A DNA stretch of 64,000 nucleotides from Pyxidicoccus fallax. GTDB lineage: Bacteria > Myxococcota > Myxococcia > Myxococcales > Myxococcaceae. Every line of letters starts with the position of its first letter. The stretch's first letter is position 1. Under the pieces are notes generated by a model. It was not told where the DNA came from and searched no databases. It saw nothing but the letters and a program-made list of their open reading frames with translations. Below are positions 1 to 6,394 of this stretch, in pieces. The stretch lies in NCBI RefSeq assembly GCF_012933655.1, contig NZ_JABBJJ010000006.1, positions 32,716 through 96,715 of the forward strand, given 5' to 3'. The position numbers and the translations under genes are program-made.

Positions 1-983
1 TCGTGCGGAGCGAGCGCGGCGTCCACCAGCCGGGCCACCCTCGGGTCCTCCGGGAAGCGCGAGGCGGTCAGCTCGATGAGCTCCCAGCGGCGGTCCACCA
101 CCCTGCCCTCCTCCACCCACAAGTCCAGCCGGCCGAGGAAGGAGCCGAAGGCGCCGGGCTCCACCACCCAGGTGCCGGCCGCCTCAATCGGCGCGTAGGT
201 GCGCTCGTGCGTGTCGCTGGACAGGTGGACGTCCACCCCGGGCACCCTGGCGGCGAGCCCCACCGCCTTGGCGAGCCCCACGTGCGTCATCAGCAGCACC
301 ACCTGGGCGCCCTCGCGCTCGCGCACCTCCTTCACGAGCGCCGGCAGCGCCTCCGGGCCGTCGTAGCGCAGGCCCTGGCTGTAGCCGGGAGGCTGGCGGC
401 GCGGGACGTCCGGGTCCGTGAAGCCGACGACGGCCACCTTCACCCCGCCCACCTCCTTCGTGAAGTACGGCGGGAAGAGCCGCTCCCCGCTCGCCGCGTC
501 GCGCAGGTTGGCGGCGAAGAGCGGGTGCTTCAGCTCGCGGGCGCGCTGGCGCAGCACCTTGGGGCCGTACACCACCTCCCAGTTGCCGGGCACCGCGGCA
601 TCCAGCCCGAGCGCGTTGAGCGGATCGATGAGGGCGCCGCCCTCGGTGAGCGCCGCCGCGCCCGAGCCCTGAAGGGTGTCTCCGGCATCGAGCACGAGCA
701 CGTCACCGCCGCGCTCGGCGCGAATCCGCTGGATGGCGGCGGCCACGCGGGCGAAGCCGCCGGCCTCTTCGATGCGCTCCTTCCCCTCGTGCCAGAACAG
801 CTCGGGATGGGCGCGCAACTGCGCGTGCAGGTCCGCCACGTAGAGAACCGTGAGCTGCTTGCGCTGGGGCGCGGGAGCGCTGGCGTCCAGCGGGATGATG
901 GAACCCGGTCGCGGCGGGGTACAGCCTGAGCCCAGGCCGCCCAGCGCGAACAGCGCGCCGAGCAGGGCGAGGAGACGCATCAT
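1..983 (-). CDS. SoxB-like metallophosphoesterase lipoprotein (partial, cut by left edge)
   Basis: Calcineurin-like phosphoesterase of the UshA/SoxB type, 327 residues visible, with the C-terminus beyond base 1. A hydrophobic leader ends in a lipobox (GSGC, Cys21), so the protein should be an exported lipoprotein. Metal-site blocks are visible: D51-L-H53, G-D102-T and G-N134-W-E. True 5'-nucleotidases have G-N-H-E here, whereas SoxB thiosulfohydrolases carry a tryptophan (G-H-W-E). That, and the sulfur genes beside it, favour a sulfur-ester or thiol role over nucleotide hydrolysis; the substrate is inferred. Start taken at the first of two tandem ATGs. A sigma-type promoter lies 35 bp upstream. 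It could still be a generic UDP-sugar hydrolase/5'-nucleotidase. Confidence 0.85.
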   Translation of the reverse strand, partial: MMRLLALLGALFALGGLGSGCTPPRPGSIIPLDASAPAPQRKQLTVLYVADLHAQLRAHPELFWHEGKERIEEAGGFARVAAAIQRIRAERGGDVLVLDAGDTLQGSGAAALTEGGALIDPLNALGLDAAVPGNWEVVYGPKVLRQRARELKHPLFAANLRDAASGERLFPPYFTKEVGGVKVAVVGFTDPDVPRRQPPGYSQGLRYDGPEALPALVKEVREREGAQVVLLMTHVGLAKAVGLAARVPGVDVHLSSDTHERTYAPIEAAGTWVVEPGAFGSFLGRLDLWVEEGRVVDRRWELIELTASRFPEDPRVARLVDAALAPH

Positions 984-1018
984 CGTGGAGCACCTTGAGT
1001 GAGAGGGACAGCAGAGAG

Positions 1019-1046
1019 GACACGAGCAGGACCGCGTCGAGTTCCC
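1019..1046 (-). promoter_or_regulatory. ECF-type promoter upstream of the SoxB-like gene
   Basis: On the minus strand, GGGAACTCG, 13 bases, then CGTGTC. The two boxes and the 13-base spacer are shared with three other gaps in this island. The -10 box ends 35 bp before the start of the SoxB-like gene. GGAAC is the usual ECF sigma -35 core. Confidence 0.7.
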
Positions 1047-1152
1047 GTGCGCGGCCACGAGCGGCCGCGTCAGCAGCGCGCGGCGCGGGGCTTGCGCCCG
1101 CCTGGCCAGTCCTCGTGCTCGCGGGCGAGGTGCGGACGCGGCGGGTGGTCCG

Positions 1153-1494
1153 TCACTCCCAGGCCGACATGGGGCCGAGGTTGAAGACGTCCTGGAAGCC
1201 ACGCTCCTTCAGGAGGCGCTCGGCCCGGCTGCTGCGCGCGCCACTGCGGCAGTAAACGATGAGGGGCTTGTCCGGCGAGCCGAGCTCGGAGAACCGCCGG
1301 GGCAGCTCATCCACGGGGATGTTCAACGCACCTGGCAGGTGCCCGGCGGCGAACTCCTCCGGAGTGCGGACATCCACCAGCATGGCGCCTGCCGCCATCC
1401 GCTGGTGGGCCTCGGCCCCAACCGACTGCTGGCGCGTGCAGGAGACGAGGAACAGACCGACAGACAGGGCTGAGACGACGAGGACGGCCTTCAT
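1153..1494 (-). CDS. Rhodanese-domain lipoprotein
   Basis: Small (113 aa) single-domain rhodanese, a sulfurtransferase that moves sulfane sulfur through a cysteine persulfide. The leader ends in L-V-S-C19, a lipobox, so it probably acts at the periplasmic face. The domain shows the DVRTPEEF block (41-48), the GHLPGA-x-N-I-P block and the active loop C82-R-S-G-A-R-S. All catalytic features are intact. No copy of the island promoter was found in the 140 bp upstream, so it is probably read through from the ccdA-thioredoxin gene. Its partners are likely the persulfide dioxygenase and the exported thioredoxin. Confidence 0.93.
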   Translation of the reverse strand: MKAVLVVSALSVGLFLVSCTRQQSVGAEAHQRMAAGAMLVDVRTPEEFAAGHLPGALNIPVDELPRRFSELGSPDKPLIVYCRSGARSSRAERLLKERGFQDVFNLGPMSAWE

Positions 1495-1634
1495 GGCGCG
1501 GCTCCATTGGATTCCGGAGGCCCACGGGCCGCCGGAGGAAGAGGTACCGCCGGGTGAGAGCCGCGAGGACGGACAGAGGATTCAGCGGCATCGGTGCATG
1601 GCCGCCATGTCTCCTCTCCGGCTCGAAGCGGAGC

Positions 1635-2861
1635 TCAGGAGCCCGCGCCACCGTCGCTCGCTGACGGAAAACCCGAAGCACCCGAAGGGAGGAGCCCGGC
1701 ACAGCGGGTTCCCGCGATGGACTCGAGCCCCTCGCGGAGCGACGTCAGGGACTGCTCACCCACGCGGCGCGCCACCTCCTGGCCAGCGCCGTCCAGGAAG
1801 AGGAACGTGGGAACGCCGCGGATGCCGTGGCGGGCGGCGGCCTGCCGTCCCTCGGGCGTCCCGACATCGAGGCGAAGGACGTCGACGCCCTCTCCCGCGC
1901 AATGCTGCTCGGCCAGGGCCACCACGGGCTCCATCCGCTGGCACACGGGGCAGCTGTGGCTCACGAACTCCACCATCGTCGGGCGCTTGAGCCGCTCCAG
2001 CACGGAGGGGCCGCCGGTGGCCGGGACGAAGCCCGCCTCCGGGAGCGCGCACGCGCCCTCTCCTCCCCCTTCGGAGGTACACGCCGCCTCCGATGAGGCT
2101 GTCGAGGTGGCGGGCGAGGACGGGCCGTTGACCTCCGCCACGGCGGCGGGAACATCCACCGCCTCCGGCGACGGCACGAGCATCCCCAGCGAGTCGGTGA
2201 AGAGCAGCACACCCAGCCCGGCGAGCAGCACGCCCGTGGCCACCTCAACCTTGCGCAGGTGCCGCTTCGCCCGCTCCATCCACCTCAGCGCCAGCGGTGC
2301 GGCGGCGGCCACGAGCAGCAGCGGAACGGACAGGCCCGCCGCATAGGTGCCGAGGTAGAGCGCTCCCATGGCGGGCTCCGACGTGGAGGAGGCGGTATAG
2401 GTGAGCACCGCGCCGAGCACCGGCCCGATGCACGGCGTCCACCCCAGCGCGAAGGCGGCCCCGAAGAGGAAGCCGCCCACGAGGCTGCCACCGCGCCGCA
2501 CCCGCCCGAGCAGGGGCCGCGCCTCCCCATCCAGCCAGGGAATCCGGATGAGCCCGAGCTGCTTGAGTCCCAGCAGGAAGAGCGCGAGCCCGCCGAACTG
2601 GAGGAGCCCGCTCCGGTACTCCGAGAGCGCTCCACCCACGGCGGTGGCCGCCATCCCGAGCGCGACGAACACGGTGCCGAGCCCCAGCGAGAACGCCAGC
2701 GCCACGCCCCACGGCCGCCGCACACCCCTGCCCGCCTCCCGCAGCTGCGTCAGGGACACGCCCGCGAGGAAGGACAGGTAGAGCGGGACGAGCGGAAGGA
2801 CGCAGGGCGACAGGAACGTCAGCAGGCCCGCGAGGAAGATGCCGGGGAGGCCGAAACTCAT
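1635..2861 (-). CDS. CcdA-type transmembrane thiol transporter fused to a thioredoxin domain
   Basis: Membrane protein of 408 aa. Residues 1-225 form a six-helix CcdA/DsbD-beta domain with the two membrane cysteines in L-S-P-C20 and W-T-P-C144. A low-complexity Ser/Ala/Glu linker (about 230-285) leads to a thioredoxin-like domain with C304-P-V-C307 and the cis-proline block VPTFLFLDG. The domain carries electrons from cytosolic thioredoxin across the membrane and passes them to its own tail. CcdA and the thioredoxin are usually separate proteins. In this setting it may reduce periplasmic persulfides or regenerate the rhodanese. The start lies only 10 bp past the promoter's -10 box, so the leader is very short. 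Confidence 0.93.
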   Translation of the reverse strand: MSFGLPGIFLAGLLTFLSPCVLPLVPLYLSFLAGVSLTQLREAGRGVRRPWGVALAFSLGLGTVFVALGMAATAVGGALSEYRSGLLQFGGLALFLLGLKQLGLIRIPWLDGEARPLLGRVRRGGSLVGGFLFGAAFALGWTPCIGPVLGAVLTYTASSTSEPAMGALYLGTYAAGLSVPLLLVAAAAPLALRWMERAKRHLRKVEVATGVLLAGLGVLLFTDSLGMLVPSPEAVDVPAAVAEVNGPSSPATSTASSEAACTSEGGGEGACALPEAGFVPATGGPSVLERLKRPTMVEFVSHSCPVCQRMEPVVALAEQHCAGEGVDVLRLDVGTPEGRQAAARHGIRGVPTFLFLDGAGQEVARRVGEQSLTSLREGLESIAGTRCAGLLPSGASGFPSASDGGAGS

Positions 2862-2870
2862 ACCCCCGGG

Positions 2871-2898
2871 GACACGACCCGGAACCTCGAAAGTTCCC
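2871..2898 (-). promoter_or_regulatory. ECF-type promoter upstream of ccdA-thioredoxin
   Basis: On the minus strand, GGGAACTTT, 13 bases, then CGTGTC, inside the 49-bp gap after the anti-sigma gene. The boxes are identical to those of the sigma gene's own promoter. Confidence 0.75.
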
Positions 2899-2910
2899 GG
2901 CCGAGCGCCA

Positions 2911-3672
2911 TCAAGGACTCAGACGGGCCAGGGCGTCGACGAGCACCGACGTCTCCAGCTCGGAGACGGCCAGCGCGGCCTGCCCGCCCCCACGCGGCGC
3001 CACGCAGATGCGCTCACCGACAGGCCCCTGCGTGCAGCGCGTCTCCTCTCTGGCGAAGCTCGCCGCCTCTCGCGCCGCGGTCGAGCCCGGCGGCGGCAGG
3101 AAGAGCGTCATCGCCTTGCCTCCCTCGTGCCGGTACAGCAGCGAGGCGGAGAGCTGGCCATGCAACCGGCAGCGGCGGGCACCCAGCAGCGTCGCGCCGG
3201 GCACCACCGGCACCTGCACCGCATAGCCCACCTCCCGCTCCACCCACGCCTTCACCGCGGCCGGGTCCGAGGACTCGAACTCGCAGGGAGCGGTGCGCGA
3301 GAAGGCCTTGAGGTGATGCCGCTCGAGGTCCATGGCCAGCGCGTCATTCATGCCGCTCGGCCACGACGCCCAGAGGACGCCCACGGACGCGAGCGCCGCG
3401 GCCAGCCCCGCCGTCCACCGCCGCCGCCGGAAGATGGGGCGGGCGCGCGGAGCCAGCCGGGAGACACGCTCCGTCAGCTCGGGCGGCACGTGCGTCTCCG
3501 TGGCGGCCTGGGCCTTCAGCGACTCGCCGAGCGAGGCATAGCGGGCCGCCTCCCGGGCACAGCCCACGCATCGCGACAGGTGCTGCTCCACGGCCTGCCC
3601 CTCGTGAGCCTGGACCTCTCCGTCGAACCACGCGGAGAGACGCTCCTGCCACTCCGGGCTACAGGCTTCCAT
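2911..3672 (-). CDS. Membrane anti-sigma factor with cytosolic zinc finger (zf-HC2)
   Basis: 253 aa. The cytosolic N-terminus has the zinc anti-sigma motif H31-x3-C35-x2-C38. A single membrane helix spans about 87-104, and the rest is periplasmic. The gene overlaps the end of the sigma gene by 14 bp, so the two are translationally coupled and this protein should hold that sigma factor. The periplasmic domain has exactly four cysteines (130, 168, 213, 223) and paired histidines (119-120). In a sulfur island these are good candidates for sensing thiols, persulfide or a metal, although that role is inferred. Confidence 0.9.
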   Translation of the reverse strand: MEACSPEWQERLSAWFDGEVQAHEGQAVEQHLSRCVGCAREAARYASLGESLKAQAATETHVPPELTERVSRLAPRARPIFRRRRWTAGLAAALASVGVLWASWPSGMNDALAMDLERHHLKAFSRTAPCEFESSDPAAVKAWVEREVGYAVQVPVVPGATLLGARRCRLHGQLSASLLYRHEGGKAMTLFLPPPGSTAAREAASFAREETRCTQGPVGERICVAPRGGGQAALAVSELETSVLVDALARLSP

Positions 3673-4195
3673 GTGCCTTCTCCTTCTCGAGGAAGTCGAG
3701 CATCGCCACCCGGGCCCGCGCGAGGCGCGAGCGCACGGTGCCCACCGGGCACCCCTGCACCTGGGCGATCTCCTCGTAGCTCAGCTCTTCGACTTCACGC
3801 AGCCACAGCGCGTCACGCCACTCGGGGGCCAGCGACTCCAGCGCCGCCTTCATGCTCGAGCTGAGCGTATGGGCGTGCAGTTCCGCCTCCAGGTCCGCGG
3901 AAGGCTCGGCGGCGCCCTCCTTCCCCAGACCGCCCTCCAGCACCTCCAGCCGGGGGCGCAGGCCCCGGCGAGAGTTGAGGAAGACGGTGCGCTGCACGGC
4001 GAGCAGCCATCCTTTGAGCCGCTCCGGGTCGCGCAGCTCGTCGCGCCGCTCCAGCGCGCGCGCCACCGTCTCCTGCACGAGGTCATCCGCCTCGGCGGTG
4101 CTGCCCGTCAGCCGGCGGCCCATCCGTCGGAGAGCTGGCAAGTGCTCCAGGGCACGTTCGATGAAGGCTCGGGCGTTCACGTTTCCCCAAGACAC
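3659..4195 (-). CDS. ECF sigma factor of the sulfur island
   Basis: Sigma-70 family, group 4. Region 2 is at about 20-85 (D-D-L-V-Q-E-T, then LKGWLLAV) and region 4 at about 110-165 (LAPEWRDALWLREVEELSYEEIA, ending GTVRSRLARAR). It should direct RNA polymerase to the four GGGAACT-type promoters here, including one before its own gene. The given start is a GTG at 4193-4195, but the promoter's CGTGTC box covers that codon. The working start is more likely the GTG at 4178-4180, giving 173 aa. Controlled by the overlapping downstream anti-sigma gene. Confidence 0.93.
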   Translation of the reverse strand: MSWGNVNARAFIERALEHLPALRRMGRRLTGSTAEADDLVQETVARALERRDELRDPERLKGWLLAVQRTVFLNSRRGLRPRLEVLEGGLGKEGAAEPSADLEAELHAHTLSSSMKAALESLAPEWRDALWLREVEELSYEEIAQVQGCPVGTVRSRLARARVAMLDFLEKEKAHGSL

Positions 4196-4218
4196 GGCGA
4201 TGGCGGCGAAAAGTTCCC
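4191..4218 (-). promoter_or_regulatory. ECF-type autoregulatory promoter of the sigma/anti-sigma pair
   Basis: On the minus strand, GGGAACTTT, 13 bases, then CGTGTC, in the 42-bp gap after the second YeeE gene. The -10 box overlaps the first possible start codon of the sigma gene, so transcription should begin near 4183 with almost no leader. Confidence 0.75.
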
Positions 4219-4237
4219 GGAGCGGAACGCCAGGGGG

Positions 4238-4699
4238 CTAGGGAGCAGGCGTCGGGCCCAGGTTCGGAGTCCCCACGCTCGCGCTCGGTCGCGCTTGCAG
4301 CACCTGGGCGAGGTACATGCCGGCGAACATGGCGGGCACGAAGACAAGCAACTGCGTCGCGCCGGTGGCGAGCGAGGTGAGCGCGGGACCGGGGCAGTAG
4401 CCGCCGAGCCCCCACCCTACGCCAAAGAGGCCCGCGCCCACGAGGAGCTTGCGGTCCACCCCGCTGGCGGAGAGGGAGGGGAACTTCGGGGCGAACAGGG
4501 GCCGCTCGCGCTTGTGGATGAGGGGCCGCAGCGCCGCGTGCACGGCGATGGCGCCGCCCATCACGAAGGCGAGCCGGTCATCCCAGTCACCGGCGATGTC
4601 GAGGAAGCCGATGACGTTGGCCGGGTTCGTCATGCCGCTGATGCCCAGGCCGATGGCGAAGAGGAGGCCGCTGAGAAACGCGCTGAGGTTGGAACGCAT
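4238..4699 (-). CDS. YeeE/YedE-type sulfur transporter subunit (DUF6691)
   Basis: 153-aa membrane protein with about four helices. It has the family motifs G-M-T-N-P near residue 25 and G-G-Y-C-P-G-P with its central cysteine near residue 105. YeeE/YedE proteins carry thiosulfate or related sulfur compounds into the cell, using cysteines in the pore. Here the transporter is split into two half-length proteins, with the partner gene 12 bp upstream. A Pro/Ala-rich tail ends the protein. In other bacteria this pair accompanies persulfide dioxygenase, as here. Confidence 0.9.
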   Translation of the reverse strand: MRSNLSAFLSGLLFAIGLGISGMTNPANVIGFLDIAGDWDDRLAFVMGGAIAVHAALRPLIHKRERPLFAPKFPSLSASGVDRKLLVGAGLFGVGWGLGGYCPGPALTSLATGATQLLVFVPAMFAGMYLAQVLQARPSASVGTPNLGPTPAP

Positions 4700-4711
4700 G
4701 GGGAGCCCTCT

Positions 4712-5137
4712 CTAGAAGACGTGGCGGACCAGGAAGACGGTGAGGACACCGGCGGCCATGAAGGTGAGCGTGGCCGCGATGGAGCGGGCCGAGCCCCGGC
4801 TGATGCCGCAGACGCCATGCCCACTGGTGCAGCCGTTGCCCAGCCGCGAGCCGAGACCCACCAGCAGGCCTGCCACCACCAACAGGGCCGCTCCGCCCGA
4901 ACCCAGGGACGCCGGGGCCGCGAAGGACTCGGGGCGCAGCCACGCGAGCAGCATGCCGCCGGCGAGCAGCCCGCCGAAGAAGAGCACGCGCCAGGCGACG
5001 TCGCCGCGGACGGGCGCCAGCAGCGAACCCACGACACCGCTGATGCCGGCCACCCGGCCATTGGCCAGCAGGAGAAACGAGGCACTCAGTCCGATGAGCG
5101 CCCCGCCCAGGAGAGGCGGGAGAATGGAAGAAGTCAT
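4712..5137 (-). CDS. YeeE/YedE-type sulfur transporter subunit
   Basis: 141-aa membrane protein with about four helices, first gene of the leftward run. The motif [13 protein letters not shown] near residue 100 is the YeeE/YedE signature, with the cysteines that relay sulfur. It should pair with the adjacent DUF6691 subunit to form one transporter. Its promoter is about 100 bp upstream and matches the sigma-regulon boxes. The gap to the persulfide dioxygenase gene (5138-5406) is divergent. Confidence 0.92.
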   Translation of the reverse strand: MTSSILPPLLGGALIGLSASFLLLANGRVAGISGVVGSLLAPVRGDVAWRVLFFGGLLAGGMLLAWLRPESFAAPASLGSGGAALLVVAGLLVGLGSRLGNGCTSGHGVCGISRGSARSIAATLTFMAAGVLTVFLVRHVF

Positions 5138-5234
5138 GTTCGTCTAGAGCCAGATTCCAGGAGGAGGATTCGCCCGCTCAGCACAGGGCGAAGCGTGAGA
5201 GCCACGGAGTGCTCCAGAGGATTCACGGCGGACA

Positions 5235-5262
5235 GACACGACCGGCCCCGTCTCGAGTTCCC
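5235..5262 (-). promoter_or_regulatory. ECF-type promoter of the yeeE pair
   Basis: On the minus strand, GGGAACTCG, 13 bases, then CGTGTC, the same as the copy before the SoxB-like gene. It lies 97 bp before yeeE in the divergent gap. I saw no matching copy facing the persulfide dioxygenase gene. Confidence 0.7.
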
Positions 5263-5406
5263 GGGCCGTGCCCTCAGCCCGCGAAGCCCCTGGGACAAGG
5301 CGGCGGGCCCCTGCTCCCCTGCTCGTTCGTGATGCGCCAGGTGCGAGGCGGAAGGCCCTGAATCCTTTTTTCGGCCCTCCGGCTCTCATGGGCAGGAGGT
5401 TTCGAC

Positions 5407-6108
5407 ATGATTTTCCGCCAGCTTTTCGATTCCGAGTCCTCGACGTACACCTACCTCATCGGTGACGAGGCCACGCGCCAGGCCGTCCTCATCGACCCGG
5501 TGCTGGAGCAGGTCGACCGCGACCTGCAACTGGTGAGCGAGCTGGACCTCACGCTCACCCACGTCTTCGACACCCACGTGCACGCCGACCACGTCACGGC
5601 CTCGGGCGTGCTGCGCGAGCGTACGCAGTGCAAGGTGGTGGGAGGGGTGGGAGGCGCCGCCTGTGCCAACATCCAGGTGCGCCACGGGGACGAGGTTCGC
5701 ATCGGCCAGCTCGTCTTCCAGGTGCTCGCCACCCCGGGACACACGGACGACAGCGTCAGCTACCTTCTCGGCGACCGCGTCTTCACCGGGGACGCCCTGC
5801 TCGTGCGCGGCAACGGCCGCACCGACTTCCAGAACGGCAACGCGGCCCAGCTCCATGACTCCATTACCCGCGTCCTCTTCAGCTTGACGGACTCGACGCT
5901 CGTCTACCCCGGCCACGACTACAAGGGCCGCACCGCGACGAGCATCGCCGAGGAGAAGCGCCACAACCCGCGCCTCTCCGGTAGGAGCCGGGAGGAGTTC
6001 ATCCACATCATGGCGAACCTCAACCTGCCCAGGCCCAGGAAGATTGACCTCGCCGTCCCCGCCAACCGCGACTGCGGACACGTGGTGCCGTCACCGCAGG
6101 GAGCCTGA
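5407..6108 (+). CDS. Persulfide dioxygenase (ETHE1-like MBL-fold hydrolase)
   Basis: 233 aa. Metallo-beta-lactamase fold with T-H57-V-H59-A-D61-H62, H112 and D129, which supply the single-iron site of ETHE1 (two histidines and an aspartate), and H170 near the end of the core. It oxidises glutathione persulfide or similar persulfides to sulfite. The strong AGGAGG at 5394-5399 fixes the start. It is divergent from the YeeE pair and not visibly under the same promoter. With the rhodanese and transporter it completes a sulfide/persulfide detoxification set. A glyoxalase II role is less likely because of the short C-terminus and the neighbours. Confidence 0.92.
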   Translation: MIFRQLFDSESSTYTYLIGDEATRQAVLIDPVLEQVDRDLQLVSELDLTLTHVFDTHVHADHVTASGVLRERTQCKVVGGVGGAACANIQVRHGDEVRIGQLVFQVLATPGHTDDSVSYLLGDRVFTGDALLVRGNGRTDFQNGNAAQLHDSITRVLFSLTDSTLVYPGHDYKGRTATSIAEEKRHNPRLSGRSREEFIHIMANLNLPRPRKIDLAVPANRDCGHVVPSPQGA

Positions 6109-6243
6109 GCGCCCTGCCCTGGCACACACGTTGAAGTCCTTCGAGATTCGAGGAGGAGCCTCCGACTGGGCTGCGCACGTTCGCGCGGACCGCCAGGAGG
6201 TCGTGGCGTCCCTCTGGAGAGGGGGCCCCACAGGGTCAACCCG

Positions 6244-6271
6244 CTCACGGACGCGAGCGGCCCGAGTTCCC
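6244..6271 (-). promoter_or_regulatory. Near-copy of the sulfur-island promoter, no clear gene downstream
   Basis: On the minus strand, GGGAACTCG, 13 bases, then CGTGAG. It lies in the 286-bp convergent gap between the persulfide dioxygenase and protease genes and points at the 3' end of the dioxygenase gene. The -35 box and spacing are perfect; the -10 box has one mismatch. It may be a relic or may start an antisense RNA. Nothing else in this gap could be supported. Confidence 0.3.
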
Positions 6272-6394
6272 CGGTCTCGCACCCGGCGGCTTCCATGTCC
6301 CGCCAGGCACCGGCGGCTCCCACTTCCCGGACCACCGGGAAGTCTGGCAGGGGGACGGGCACCTCGCTGAGCAGGTGCCCGTGCCCGGCCTGCT

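Noticed and set aside
4479..4510. GGGAACTTC on the plus strand as another sigma-regulon promoter
   Set aside because: It lies inside the DUF6691 gene, faces the wrong way, and has no CGTGTC box 13 bases downstream.
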